In this document: piece after piece, positions 8,458 to 18,142 of the stretch
Numbering within the stretch: position 1 is the stretch's first letter
How the letters are laid out: every line of letters begins with the position of its first letter
Assembly (NCBI RefSeq): GCF_900114255.1
Contig: NZ_FOSL01000033.1
Location: 1 to 33,255 of the forward strand
Direction of reading: 5' to 3'
Length of the DNA stretch: 33,255 bases
DNA from: Neomesorhizobium albiziae
GTDB lineage: Bacteria > Pseudomonadota > Alphaproteobacteria > Rhizobiales > Rhizobiaceae
Program-made: the position numbers and the translations under genes
Notes under the pieces: model-generated
Databases searched by the model: none
What the model saw: only the letters and a program-made list of their open reading frames with translations
Told to the model about the DNA's origin: nothing

Positions 8458-8478
8458 AATTCGCGCTTTTCGCGAATT
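8458..8478. promoter_or_regulatory. Inverted repeat upstream of abiEi
   Basis: A perfect 8-bp inverted repeat, AATTCGCG-N5-CGCGAATT, lies 20 bp before the antitoxin start in an AT-rich promoter-like stretch. AbiEi antitoxins repress their own operon by binding inverted repeats in the promoter, so this is a good operator candidate. It could also form a leader hairpin. Confidence 0.5.
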
Positions 8479-8498
8479 TTCGTGATATAGTTATAGCT

Positions 8499-9293
8499 AT
8501 GAATTCGCATGCCCTGCCCGAAGGAAGAGCCCGTCTTGCCGCTGTCATCAAAGCGGCCGGACCGGTTGTGCGTATTGAGGATGCGCAGGAGGCCTTGCGG
8601 ATATCCCGGACCACCGCATCAAAGCTCCTGTCGCGATGGGCGAGCCAGGGCTGGCTGCGGCGTGTCGGGACCGGGGCCTATATGCCGGTGCAACTGGAAT
8701 TGCTCGACGCGGAGCATGTCGTCGAGGACCCGTGGATACTCGTGCCGGTGCTGTTCGATCCTGCCTATGTCGGCGGGCGCACGGCGGCCGAGCATTGGGA
8801 CCTGACCGAGCAGATATTCAGGGACATCGTCGTCTACACGCAGCGGCGCGTGAATGCGCCCGCTGTCGAGCGGCAGGGCGCGATCTTTTCGGTGCGTCAT
8901 ATTGCGGAAGCGAAACTCTTCGGCACGCAGTCCATCTGGCGCGGACGCACCAGAATCGCTGTGTCGGATATCCATCGCACGATCGTTGACATGCTCGACG
9001 ATCCCGCTGCGGGCGGCGGCATCCAGCATGTTGCGGACTGCCTTGCGCAGTATCTGCGACGCAACGACAGTGACCCGGAAAAGCTCATTGGCTATGCGGA
9101 GCGTCTCGGCAACGGGGCCGTGTTCAAACGGCTTGGCTTCCTCTCCGAACGGCTGCCGCAAGGGAAGGCTCTGGCGGAGGCGTGCAGCCCGCGGCTGACC
9201 AAAGGTCATGCCCTTCTGGACCCGGCGCTTGAATCCCCGCGCCTTGTCACGCGCTGGCGCCTGCGCGTTCCCGAAAGTTGGGCCGGCGCATGA
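8499..9293 (+). CDS. abiEi: AbiEi-type antitoxin / transcriptional repressor
   Basis: A 264-residue type IV antitoxin. An N-terminal winged HTH spans about residues 12-62 (RLAAVIKAAGPVVRIEDAQE, then ISRTTASKLLSRWASQGWLR, then GTGAYMPV). It is followed by the AbiEi core with DPWILVPVLFDPAYVGGRTA and the block FSVRHIAEAKLFGTQSIWRG, then VSDIHRTIVDMLDDPAAGGG. The ATG at 8499 is preferred over the upstream in-frame ATG at 8415, because the longer version adds a non-conserved hydrophobic stretch that overlaps the operator-like repeat. The gene overlaps the toxin start by four bases (ATGA), the classic AbiE arrangement. AbiE systems are bicistronic toxin-antitoxin modules that can abort phage infection; the antitoxin represses the operon. 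Confidence 0.88.
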   Translation: MNSHALPEGRARLAAVIKAAGPVVRIEDAQEALRISRTTASKLLSRWASQGWLRRVGTGAYMPVQLELLDAEHVVEDPWILVPVLFDPAYVGGRTAAEHWDLTEQIFRDIVVYTQRRVNAPAVERQGAIFSVRHIAEAKLFGTQSIWRGRTRIAVSDIHRTIVDMLDDPAAGGGIQHVADCLAQYLRRNDSDPEKLIGYAERLGNGAVFKRLGFLSERLPQGKALAEACSPRLTKGHALLDPALESPRLVTRWRLRVPESWAGA

Positions 9294-10723
9294 TCGGGAA
9301 GCGCGAAATTCTCGACACCGCGGTGCGCATGGGGCTCAATCCGAGCGTCGTGGAAAAGGACTATGCGCTCGGCTGGGCGCTTGCCGGCATCTTCGCGCAT
9401 CCGCAGCTTAAGGGCAGCTGGGTGTTCAAGGGCGGGACCTGCCTCAAGAAATGCTACTTCGAGACCTATCGGTTTTCAGAGGACCTCGATTTCACGCTGC
9501 TTGATCCGGCGCATCTGGATGAAGCGTTCCTGAAGCGGGTGTTCGGGGAAGTATCGGCCTGGATTTACGAGCTCACGGGTCTTGAATTCCCGGCAAACCT
9601 CCAGGATTTCGAGATGCTGACCAATCCGCGCGGCAAGCCGAGTTGCCAGGGAAAGATCAGCTATCGCGGACCGGTTTCATCCAATACGGGCGGGCTACCG
9701 CGCGTGAAGCTCGACCTCACCGCCGACGAGCGGGTGGTGCTGGCGCCGGTCCGTGTGCCGATTTTTCATCCCTATTCGGATGCTCCGGAGGGCGGCATCA
9801 CGGTGCTGTCCTACGCCTATGAGGAGGCCTTCGGAGAGAAAGTCAGGGCGCTTGCGGAAAGAACGCGGCCGCGCGACCTTTATGACGTCGTCAACCTGTA
9901 CCGCAACGTCGAGGCGCGCCCCGCAGCGGCGGTGCTGATGGACGTGCTGCGCCAGAAGTGTGATTTCAAAGGCATTCCGGTGCCGCGCGTGCTCGACCTT
10001 GACAGTCATCGCGGCGATCTTGAAGGCGCGTGGGGCCATATGCTGGGTCATCAGCTGCCGGCGCTGCCGCCGGTCCAGGTATTCTGGAGCGTCCTGCCGG
10101 AGTTCTTCGCGTGGCTTGAAGGAGGACCCGCAGTGGCGATTCCGGCCGCCTTTGCAGGGGCGACCGGAGAGACCGTCATCCGTGAACGGACGTTGCGTCT
10201 GCCGATCGGCATGGCAGGCCTGTCCGCGCTTGAGATCATCCGGTTCGCTGCCGCCAACCGCCTGATTGTCGAGCTGGCTTACCAGGGCAGCACGCGGCGT
10301 ATCGAACCTTACTCCCTTCGGCAGACCCAGGCGGGAAACATCGTGCTGCACGCCTGGAACATCGACCGGAACGAACATCGCAGCTACCGCGTGGACCGCA
10401 TCGAGGGTGCGCGGACGACCAACCAGAGCTTCACCCCGCGCTATGCGATCGAGCTGAATCCATCAGGCCCGGTCGTTATCCCCGGAACTACCGCGCCTGC
10501 ACGAGGGGTGCGCGTTCAGGCGTCATCCTTCGTGCGTCCCGCGCGTGCTCCAAAGCTGCGCAAAGCGACGGTCGCGTATGGCCCGACCTATGTCTATCAA
10601 TGTCCGTATTGCCAGAAAAAATTCCGGCGCAAGACGATGACGAGCGCGCTTAACGCTCATAAGGGGACCAGCGGGTACGCGTGTCCGGGGCGCAGCGGCG
10701 TATATCTGACAACGGAATATTAG
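9290..10723 (+). CDS. abiEii: AbiEii-type nucleotidyltransferase toxin with C-terminal WYL-like and zinc-finger-like regions
   Basis: A 477-residue protein. Residues 1-275 are an AbiEii/DUF1814 nucleotidyltransferase: motif I FKGGTCLKK (46-54) with RFSEDLDFT (61-69, acidic pair D65/D67), a further acidic residue in VKLDL (139-143), and the C-terminal motif RTRPRDLYD (191-199). AbiEii toxins transfer nucleotides to an RNA target and arrest growth. The ATG at 9290 is chosen because of the ATGA overlap with the antitoxin; the TTG at 9278 is less likely. Beyond the usual family length, residues about 315-375 look like a WYL domain (RLIVELAYQGSTRRIEPYSL, then HAWNIDRNEHRSYRVDRIEG). Residues 438-465 form a possible Zn finger (CPYC, then H457 and C465). 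The extra region may sense a ligand or nucleic acid; this is inferred. Confidence 0.87.
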   Translation: MIGKREILDTAVRMGLNPSVVEKDYALGWALAGIFAHPQLKGSWVFKGGTCLKKCYFETYRFSEDLDFTLLDPAHLDEAFLKRVFGEVSAWIYELTGLEFPANLQDFEMLTNPRGKPSCQGKISYRGPVSSNTGGLPRVKLDLTADERVVLAPVRVPIFHPYSDAPEGGITVLSYAYEEAFGEKVRALAERTRPRDLYDVVNLYRNVEARPAAAVLMDVLRQKCDFKGIPVPRVLDLDSHRGDLEGAWGHMLGHQLPALPPVQVFWSVLPEFFAWLEGGPAVAIPAAFAGATGETVIRERTLRLPIGMAGLSALEIIRFAAANRLIVELAYQGSTRRIEPYSLRQTQAGNIVLHAWNIDRNEHRSYRVDRIEGARTTNQSFTPRYAIELNPSGPVVIPGTTAPARGVRVQASSFVRPARAPKLRKATVAYGPTYVYQCPYCQKKFRRKTMTSALNAHKGTSGYACPGRSGVYLTTEY

Positions 10724-10743
10724 AAGCTGATTTGAAAACGGTG

Positions 10744-11193
10744 ATGGACCAGGACGCCCTTGAGAAAATTCTAAACGCTGCCCTCGATGCGCTTTACGCC
10801 CACGACCAGCCGATGATCGTTATGGATGTTAACGAGCGGACGCTATGTGCACGCTTGTCTGCTATCCTCCAGAATTTCTTTCATAGGCACTCCGTTCATG
10901 CTGAATACAATCGGCATGGCGTTTACCCCAAAGAGATCGAGCTCCCGAATGGGGAAGGCGTTCTTACGAGCACGCGTGTGTTTCCCGACATCATCATCCA
11001 CCAGCCAGGCCATGACGGTGAGAACATCCTCGTCATTGAGGTCAAAAAATCGACCAACGTGATGCCGGATGAAACTGACTTGCGAAAGCTTGAAAAGATC
11101 AAGGAGCAGATCGCCTACTGCTACGCGGTCTTCCTACGGCTTTCCGCAGGAGAAGGCGCGGCGCGCGCGAATGTCCGAATGGTGTGGGTCTGA
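10744..11193 (+). CDS. Small PD-(D/E)XK nuclease-like protein
   Basis: A 149-residue protein. The segment TRVFPDIIIHQPG (about 77-89) followed by ILVIEVKKS (95-103) gives the D82...E99-x-K101 pattern of PD-(D/E)XK nucleases. The upstream helix ERTLCARLSAILQNFF and the EYNRHGVYPKEI block match a widespread family of small uncharacterised proteins with this fold. The ATG at 10744, 20 bp after the AbiEii stop, is the preferred start; a GTG at 10681 would overlap the toxin gene. It lies 12 bp ahead of the next gene, so the two probably form a unit. DNA or RNA cleavage is inferred from the motif only; a catalytically idle binding role cannot be excluded. Confidence 0.75.
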   Translation: MDQDALEKILNAALDALYAHDQPMIVMDVNERTLCARLSAILQNFFHRHSVHAEYNRHGVYPKEIELPNGEGVLTSTRVFPDIIIHQPGHDGENILVIEVKKSTNVMPDETDLRKLEKIKEQIAYCYAVFLRLSAGEGAARANVRMVWV

Positions 11194-11205
11194 GGCGGGG
11201 GTGAA

Positions 11206-12030
11206 ATGAAAGTAGGCTATACTGAGTTTTCATACGGATACGCGTTCACGGAAAATCTCATAAGATCGTCGACGACCATGCCGGTGGGCGCGCCAGTGTT
11301 TCCCAATCTTATTCAGGAGGCGCAATCGGGCTTTGACGTTCAGATCAATTTCCCAGGGGTGCCGCTGTTTTTTCAATACAAGTTGCCGGAATTGATGCGA
11401 CGTGGAACAGCCTTTGAAATCGCGAGCGGTCAATGCCCCCGACTCTCCCGGCCGTTCTTTCGCATAGCAATGATGCGTCGCGACCTGTCACGTCAGCACG
11501 CCTTGCTAATCCGTCTGGAAGCCAAATATCCCTCACAGGTCTTCTATGCTGCGCCGACGCTGCCAGATGCCTCAGCGTTCAATCGCGCGTACGATCGCGC
11601 CGCTGTTGCGCAGCACTCGGCTTTCTTCTCACCGACTGATATTGGCCCTCTGCCCGATGATAAGGCACATAGCATTGCGTACAAATCAGGTCTGTCGGTC
11701 GGCTATTTTTGCTCAGAACCCAGAACCATCAACGCTCTGACTTTCGAGGCGCTTTCCTCTCGGACCAGCACAAGTCTGAAGAGCGATCGTTTCTCCAATG
11801 TAGAAGATACCGCGCGCGCCTTGAGGGAGGACGTGCTTGCTCTTGCCTCGCGACCATGGAGGCAGACCGAGTCTCTGCTCTCGGACCGGCTGCGCGCTCG
11901 CCTTGCTCAACGGACGGTAGGTGAAACCGGCACGCCTGAACAAGAACAGGTGCTAACCGATATCCTCGTTGCGCGCGAAATCGCCCGCGTCGATTTTGGT
12001 ATTGATCTCTTGATCGCGCAGCCCCGATAG
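11206..12030 (+). CDS. Conserved-looking unknown protein, possible D...QxK nuclease fold
   Basis: A 274-residue protein of no family I can name. It starts MKVGYTEFSYGYAFTENLIR and is preceded by a G-rich ribosome-binding site (GGCGGGGGTGAA). Early in the protein E16, D44 (SGFDVQI) and Q57-Y-K59 (FFQYKL) are spaced like the E, D and (E/Q)xK residues of restriction-endonuclease-like folds. The middle contains PFFRIAMMRRDLSRQHALLI and SAFFSPTDIGPLPDDKAHSI, which look like conserved blocks; the C-terminal 80 residues are more variable and helical. The gene follows the PD-(D/E)XK gene by 12 bp. The pair may act together in defence; that is inference from motif and location. Confidence 0.65.
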   Translation: MKVGYTEFSYGYAFTENLIRSSTTMPVGAPVFPNLIQEAQSGFDVQINFPGVPLFFQYKLPELMRRGTAFEIASGQCPRLSRPFFRIAMMRRDLSRQHALLIRLEAKYPSQVFYAAPTLPDASAFNRAYDRAAVAQHSAFFSPTDIGPLPDDKAHSIAYKSGLSVGYFCSEPRTINALTFEALSSRTSTSLKSDRFSNVEDTARALREDVLALASRPWRQTESLLSDRLRARLAQRTVGETGTPEQEQVLTDILVAREIARVDFGIDLLIAQPR

Positions 12031-12040
12031 ATTCAGATTG

Positions 12041-12069
12041 CTTCATTTTTTATTTTAATAACAATGAAG
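12041..12069 (+). terminator. Weak inverted repeat after the unknown gene
   Basis: CTTCATT and AATGAAG (7 bp, 15-nt AT-rich loop) lie 10 bp after the stop at 12030. The stem is AT-rich and is not followed by a clear T-run, so termination is uncertain. Confidence 0.25.
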
Positions 12070-12138
12070 TAACGGTTCCCAGTTCCATCCTGTCACGCTA
12101 CAAGATTCTGCTGGAGAGAGAGGTGGTTTTGGCCTTTC

Positions 12139-12815
12139 CTAGATGCGGCGCCACAGGTGCGAAGCCTTGAATGGATGGCTTGCGATCCAGTGCCTGAGGG
12201 CGCTTCTTTTTAGTCGGCGAGCGCGCGGTCGGGCTGACGATTGGTGACGACGATGATCATCTCGCCGTCGCTGGAGCGTTTGGCGGCGAAGCCGAGCGCG
12301 CCGGCGAAACGTTCGGGTACGTCGCGAAAACGACCCCTGCACCGGGTCAGATGACGCAGCGCCGATTTGCGCTTGGTGAGCGAGGCGCGCGGAGCGACGC
12401 GGCCATCGTCGAGGGCGGCGATGAGGTCATAGGTCCCGCGGATGGCGAAGGGAATGTCATTTTCGACAAGGAATTCAAACCATTGGTTGCCGATGAACTC
12501 GCGATCGGCGAGCAGCACCGCAATCGAGCCGGCGCCGAAGATGGCCAAATAGCGCTGCATCAGCGCCGTGCGCAACGTCGTGTTGCTCGAGCCGCCATGG
12601 TCGAACACGCTCCACAGGATGCACAGAACCAGAAGCAACTTCCAGTTGGTGCGGTCAAGGCACAGCCGGAAGGGCGGGCGCAGGTTGAGCAGCGCCACCA
12701 GCGTACGCGCCAGCCAGTCCTCGTCGAGCCGGGTAAACCGGAAGAAGCGAGTTGGCGCTGGCGCAGCGCCGATCGGTGATACCCGCGGACAACTGCTTGC
12801 TGAACTTCTTCGCAT
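12139..12815 (-). mobile_element. IS4-type transposase remnant
   Basis: The reverse frame reads FFRFTRLDEDWLARTLVALL, then FRLCLDRTNWK, then VFDHGGSSNTTLRTALMQRY, then FGAGSIAVLLADREFIGNQW and FLVENDIPFAIR. This is a typical DDE core of an IS4-type transposase; D in CLDRTNWK and D in LLADREF are catalytic candidates. Between TNWK and WSVFDHG several residues are missing, and after VVTNRQPDRALAD the frame ends where a full protein continues, so it is inactive. The N-terminal part is lost against a restriction-enzyme fragment on the other strand at about 12786. Terminal repeats were not identified. Confidence 0.7.
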
Positions 12816-13191
12816 CCACCAGAAATCCTGGATCCCCCAAGCGGCTCGGATCGGGCGGCGTCATGCCATATGCCGCCCGGAACGGTGGCGGGTACACGCT
12901 CGAAGCCAACTCGGCATCTCTCCAAACGGCTACGCAGAGCCCGATTTTGTCGGCTGGGAGGTGAAGCAATACGGTGTGAACAATTTCACGGCTTATCGGG
13001 CAGAGAGCCCTGTCACTCTGATGACGCCGGAGCCGACGGGTGGCTTCCAGTAGACCCATGGGTTTGAGGCTTTCATCCACAAGTACGGATATGCCGACAA
13101 GAGCGGCAAGGCCGACCGCCTCAATTTTGGCGGTGCGTATAAAGTTGGAGCGCCCGCTCGATACCACGAGACTGGTAACGAAGCAGATTGA
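12786..13191 (+). pseudogene. MvaI/BcnI-type restriction endonuclease remnant
   Basis: Pieces of one protein are readable in two frames with an internal stop: ELLRIHQKSWIPQAARIG; then MPYAARNGGGYTLEA; then ISPNGYAEPDFVGWEVKQYG with ESPVTLMTPEPTGGF up to a TAG at 13051-13053. After the stop the same frame continues FEAFIHKYGYADKSGKADRL and NFGGAYKVG. The block PDFVGWEVKQ is the catalytic D...ExK region of MvaI/BcnI-type endonucleases. Frameshifts and the stop make it a pseudogene. It is another trace of a defence function beside the intact island. Confidence 0.6.
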
Positions 13192-13430
13192 AGCGGCGAC
13201 GCCCGCAGCAGGGTTTGTGGCTTTGGGCTATGAACGCCCACGGCCTTGATATTCCCGGAGCGTAGGCTTCCTCTCCGGCGTCGAGCCTTCTGCCCGAGAA
13301 GCTGCGCAGCAGGGAGAGGACGCCTGGTTTCTAGCGATCAAAGGTAGCAGCCATGACGTCTCGGAACCCGAGCCTGCAACGCCACCCGCGAATCCCTATA
13401 GGGCTGCAAAAGGCACTGAATCCCCATGCC
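13192..13430. other. Unassigned stretch between two gene fragments
   Basis: A forward frame reads GFLSGVEPSAREAAQQGEDA, then WFLAIKGSSHDVSEPEPATP and NPYRAAKGTESP without stop from about 13265 to 13480. It looks like former coding sequence, but I do not recognise the parent gene. No promoter, start codon or ribosome-binding site stands out. Confidence 0.3.
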
Positions 13431-13748
13431 TCAAATATCGGCCGGCGTCGAGAACCACGCTACCCATACCGCACCTTTGACTTTACCTTTGGCACGGCGG
13501 AACTTGAGGTCTGAATTGCGTTCATTTGCTTCATCGCCGCCCCTGCACCCTGTTGAAGCCGGTTCCGACGCCGCCGGCATAATTTGCCCTCCTTCGCGGT
13601 GGCCAGGAGGAGGCTGCCAAGTCCGGTGTAGCTGCTGCCCGGCTCGTAGCCGATGACGATGAAATCCTCGCTTTGGATGCGTTTCGTCTTCACCTACTCT
13701 TCGCGTCGGCCGGATCGATAGGGTCTCTCTTTTAACGCCATCCGACAC
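13431..13748 (-). pseudogene. ATP-dependent DNA ligase (LigD-type) C-terminal fragment
   Basis: The reverse strand reads KTKRIQSEDFIVIGYEPGSS and then GLGSLLLATAKEGKL. After a shift of frame it reads YAGGVGTGFNRVQG, then KQMNAIQT and KGAVWVA. This is the order of the OB-fold end of LigD-type ATP-dependent ligases (sequence around GYEP, GSLLLA and YxGGVGTGF). The nucleotidyltransferase core is absent and at least one indel is present, so it is a dead fragment. It lies directly upstream of the nifH promoter and marks an old rearrangement point. Confidence 0.6.
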
Positions 13749-13761
13749 CTTGTGTCGCCTT

Positions 13762-13777
13762 TGTCGGGTCCGCTACA
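13762..13777 (+). promoter_or_regulatory. NifA upstream activator sequence
   Basis: TGTCGGGTCCGCTACA fits the NifA-binding consensus TGT-N10-ACA exactly. It lies about 105 bp upstream of the -24/-12 promoter of nifH, the normal distance for looping activation. The AT-rich stretch between (around 13830-13850) could hold an IHF site. Confidence 0.85.
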
Positions 13778-13824
13778 CAGGCTTGTTAGCCAATCTTTTG
13801 TTTTGCCTCAGGCTAAATAGTTGA

Positions 13825-14862
<1,038 letters not shown>

Positions 14863-14879
14863 CCGCCGCTGCCGACACG

Positions 14880-14906
14880 AGGCGCCGCCTTTGCCGGGCG
14901 GCGCCT
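14880..14906 (+). terminator. Intercistronic hairpin between nifH and nifD
   Basis: Perfect 10-bp GC-rich inverted repeat AGGCGCCGCC / GGCGGCGCCT with a 7-nt loop, 17 bp after the nifH stop, followed by TTAC. It can act as a partial terminator or as a 3-prime stabiliser of nifH mRNA, which would raise NifH over NifDK. Confidence 0.65.
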
Positions 14907-14961
14907 TTACGAAAACGGCGTCTCGTCGGTGAGGCGTCACCCGAACCTGGAAAGGGGTCCC

Positions 14962-16464
14962 ATGAGCCTGGACTATGAGAATGACGGCGCTCTCCACGCG
15001 AAGCTTATTGAGGAGGTGCTCTCGCAATATCCAGACAAGGCGGCGAAGCGCCGTAAAAAGCACCTCAGCGTCGCAAAGAGCGGGGACGAGGCTGGCGAGG
15101 AGGGCGAGGTCCTTTCCGAATGCGACGTCAAATCGAACATCAAGTCCATTCCGGGCGTAATGACGATTCGCGGCTGCGCCTATGCCGGCTCAAAGGGCGT
15201 GGTATGGGGTCCGGTCAAGGATATGGTCCATATCTCGCACGGCCCGGTCGGCTGCGGGCAATATTCCTGGTCGCAGCGCCGCAACTACTACGTCGGTATG
15301 ACCGGCATCGACACGTTCGTGACACTGCAGTTCACCTCCGACTTCCAGGAGAAGGACATTGTTTTCGGCGGCGACAAGAAGCTGGAACAGATCATCGACG
15401 AAATCGAGAAACTGTTTCCGCTGAACAAGGGCATCACCGTGCAGTCCGAATGCCCGATCGGCCTGATTGGCGACGACACCGAGGCAGTTTCCCGCAACAA
15501 GGCCAAGGAGCACGAAAAGACGATCGTGCCGGTGCGCTGCGAGGGCTTCCGCGGCGTTTCGCAATCGCTCGGCCACCACATCGCCAACGACTCAATCCGC
15601 GACTGGGTCTTCGAGAAGAAGGACGTCGAGTTCGAGGCCGGCCCTTACGACGTCAACGTCATCGGCGACTACAATATCGGCGGCGACGCCTGGGCCTCGC
15701 GCATCCTGCTCGAGGAGGTGGGGCTGCGCGTGGTCGCCAACTGGTCGGGCGACGCCACGCTCGCCGAGATAGAGCGCGCACCGAAGGCCAAGCTCAATCT
15801 CATCCATTGCTACCGGTCGATGAACTACATCTGCCGACACATGGAGGAAAAGTACGGCATCGCCTGGATGGAATACAATTTCTTCGGCCCCTCCCAGATC
15901 GAAGCCTCTCTGCGCAAGATAGCTAAGCACTTTGGGGCTGAAATCGAAGAGAAGACCGAGAAGGTCATCGCCAAGTACAGACCGTTTGTTGACGCGGTCA
16001 ATGCCAAGTACCGGCCGCGCCTCGAAGGCAAGACGGTGATGCTCTACGTTGGCGGCCTGCGCCCCCGTCACGTCATCACGGCCTACGAGGACCTCGGCAT
16101 GGTGATCGTCGGCACCGGCTACGAGTTCGCCCACAACGACGACTATCAGCGCACCGGCCATTACGTGAAGAACGGCACGCTGATCTATGATGACGTGACC
16201 GGCTACGAGTTGGAGAAGTTCATCGAGGGGGTTCGCCCCGATCTCGTCGGCTCCGGCATCAAGGAGAAGTACCCGGTGCAGAAGATGGGCATCCCGTTCC
16301 GTCAGATGCACTCCTGGGACTATTCCGGCCCGTATCACGGCTATGACGGCTTCGCCATCTTCGCCCGCGACATGGATCTGGCCATCAACAATCCGGTCTG
16401 GGGCCTCTACGACGCCCCCTGGAAGAAGAAGGCCGCGCCGCCGACGGCGATCGCCGCCGAATGA
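14962..16464 (+). CDS. nifD: Nitrogenase MoFe protein alpha chain NifD
   Basis: The 500-residue alpha subunit of dinitrogenase, site of N2 reduction on FeMo-co. P-cluster ligands are Cys72 (IRGCAYAGS), Cys98 ([10 protein letters not shown]) and Cys164 ([12 protein letters not shown]). FeMo-co ligands are Cys283 ([10 protein letters not shown]) and His450 ([13 protein letters not shown]). The length equals that of other rhizobial NifD proteins. The ATG at 14962 lies after AAAGGGG; the upstream in-frame start at 14929 adds a non-conserved stretch. It is the second gene of the operon, with hairpins on both sides (14880-14906 and 16471-16496). Confidence 0.99.
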   Translation: MSLDYENDGALHAKLIEEVLSQYPDKAAKRRKKHLSVAKSGDEAGEEGEVLSECDVKSNIKSIPGVMTIRGCAYAGSKGVVWGPVKDMVHISHGPVGCGQYSWSQRRNYYVGMTGIDTFVTLQFTSDFQEKDIVFGGDKKLEQIIDEIEKLFPLNKGITVQSECPIGLIGDDTEAVSRNKAKEHEKTIVPVRCEGFRGVSQSLGHHIANDSIRDWVFEKKDVEFEAGPYDVNVIGDYNIGGDAWASRILLEEVGLRVVANWSGDATLAEIERAPKAKLNLIHCYRSMNYICRHMEEKYGIAWMEYNFFGPSQIEASLRKIAKHFGAEIEEKTEKVIAKYRPFVDAVNAKYRPRLEGKTVMLYVGGLRPRHVITAYEDLGMVIVGTGYEFAHNDDYQRTGHYVKNGTLIYDDVTGYELEKFIEGVRPDLVGSGIKEKYPVQKMGIPFRQMHSWDYSGPYHGYDGFAIFARDMDLAINNPVWGLYDAPWKKKAAPPTAIAAE

Positions 16465-16470
16465 GAACCT

Positions 16471-16496
16471 GGCCTCTCCGCCCTTGCGGGGAGGCC
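16471..16496 (+). terminator. Intercistronic hairpin between nifD and nifK
   Basis: GGCCTCTCCGC and GCGGGGAGGCC pair over 11 bp with one T-G wobble and a 4-nt loop, seven bases after the nifD stop. There is no T-run, so mRNA stabilisation or processing is more likely than full termination. Confidence 0.55.
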
Positions 16497-16594
16497 GATG
16501 AGCGCCCGCAGCCCTTGATCCGCGGGAGTCCCTTCAACGTCTCGATGTCCCTGTGCCGCCGTATTGCGCGGCCAGCTGGAAAGAGGTGACCACC

Positions 16595-18136
16595 ATGCCG
16601 CAGTCGGCCGAAAAAGTCCTCGACCATGCTCCCCTGTTCCGCGAGCCGGAATACAGGCAGATGCTTGCCGAGAAGAAGATCAACTTCGAATGCCCGCATC
16701 CGGACCAGATCGTTACGGATCAGCGCGAATTCACCAAGAGCTGGGAATACCGTGAGAAGAACCTCGCCCGCGAAGCGCTGGTCGTGAACCCTGCCAAGGC
16801 CTGCCAGCCGCTCGGCGCGGTGTTCGCCGCCGCCGGCTTCGAGCGGACGATGTCTTTCGTCCACGGCAGCCAGGGCTGTGTGGCCTATTACCGCTCGCAC
16901 CTGTCGCGGCATTTCAAGGAGCCGGCCTCGGCGGTCTCCTCGTCGATGACCGAGGACGCGGCGGTGTTCGGCGGCCTCAAGAATATGATCGACGGGCTTG
17001 CCAACACCTACAAGCTCTACGACCCGAAGATGATCGCGGTCTCGACCACCTGCATGGCGGAGGTGATCGGCGACGACCTGCACGGCTTCATCGAGAACGC
17101 CAGGACCGAAGGTTCCGTGCCGCGCGACTTCGACGTGCCCTTCGCCCACACCCCGGCCTTCGTCGGCAGCCATGTCGATGGCTATGACGTCATGGTCAAG
17201 GGCGTGCTGGAGCATTTCTGGAAGGGCAAGGAGCGCGCCGAAGTCGCAGGGAACATCAACATCATCCCTGGCTTCGATGGTTTCTGCGTCGGCAACAATC
17301 GCGAGCTCAAGCGCCTGCTCGACCTGATGGGCGTGTCCTACACCTTCATCCAGGACGCCTCCGACCAGTACGACACGCCGTCGGACGGCGAATACCGCAT
17401 GTATGACGGCGGCACGAAGATCGAAGACGTGAAGACGGCACTCAACGCCGAGGCGACACTTTCGCTACAGCACTACAACACCCGCAAGACGCTGGAATAT
17501 TGCGCGGAAGTCGGGCAGGTGACGGCCGCGTTCCATTACCCGCTCGGCGTCCAGGCGACCGACGAATTTCTGATGAAGGTCTCGGTGATTTCCGGCAAGG
17601 AAATCCCCGAGGCAATCCGCCTTGAACGCGGCCGCCTGGTCGACGCCATGGCGGACAGCCAGTCCTGGCTGCACGGCAAGAAATACGCGATCTACGGCGA
17701 TCCGGACTTCGTCTACGCCATGGCCCGCTTCATTATGGAAACTGGTGGCGAGCCGACCCACTGCCTCGCCACCAACGGCACCAGTGCCTGGCAAGCCGAG
17801 ATCAAGAAACTGCTCGCCTCCTCGCCGTTCGGTAAGGATGCGCAGGTCTGGGCAGGCAAGGATCTCTGGGCGATGCGCTCGCTGCTCTTCACCGAGCCGG
17901 TGGATCTGCTTATCGGCAATTCCTACGGCAAGTATCTGGAACGCGACACCGGCACGCCGCTGATCCGGCTGATGTTCCCGATCTTCGACCGCCACCATCA
18001 TCACCGCTTCCCGCTCATGGGCTACCAAGGCGGCCTGCGCGTGCTGACGACGATCCTCGACAAGACCTTCGACAAGCTCGACCGCGAGACGAGCGAGACG
18101 GGCGTGACGGACTATTCTTTCGACCTGACCCGCTGA
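16595..18136 (+). CDS. nifK: Nitrogenase MoFe protein beta chain NifK
   Basis: The 513-residue beta subunit. With NifD it forms the alpha2-beta2 dinitrogenase and shares the P-cluster. Ligands are Cys70 ([10 protein letters not shown]), Cys95 ([11 protein letters not shown]) and Cys153 ([12 protein letters not shown]). Also typical are [39 protein letters not shown] and the C-terminal block [20 protein letters not shown]. The ATG at 16595 follows AAAGAGGTGA and gives the standard start [11 protein letters not shown]. It lies 130 bp after nifD, with a hairpin in the gap, and is followed by a stronger hairpin before nifE. Confidence 0.99.
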   Translation: MPQSAEKVLDHAPLFREPEYRQMLAEKKINFECPHPDQIVTDQREFTKSWEYREKNLAREALVVNPAKACQPLGAVFAAAGFERTMSFVHGSQGCVAYYRSHLSRHFKEPASAVSSSMTEDAAVFGGLKNMIDGLANTYKLYDPKMIAVSTTCMAEVIGDDLHGFIENARTEGSVPRDFDVPFAHTPAFVGSHVDGYDVMVKGVLEHFWKGKERAEVAGNINIIPGFDGFCVGNNRELKRLLDLMGVSYTFIQDASDQYDTPSDGEYRMYDGGTKIEDVKTALNAEATLSLQHYNTRKTLEYCAEVGQVTAAFHYPLGVQATDEFLMKVSVISGKEIPEAIRLERGRLVDAMADSQSWLHGKKYAIYGDPDFVYAMARFIMETGGEPTHCLATNGTSAWQAEIKKLLASSPFGKDAQVWAGKDLWAMRSLLFTEPVDLLIGNSYGKYLERDTGTPLIRLMFPIFDRHHHHRFPLMGYQGGLRVLTTILDKTFDKLDRETSETGVTDYSFDLTR

Positions 18137-18142
18137 GAGCGG

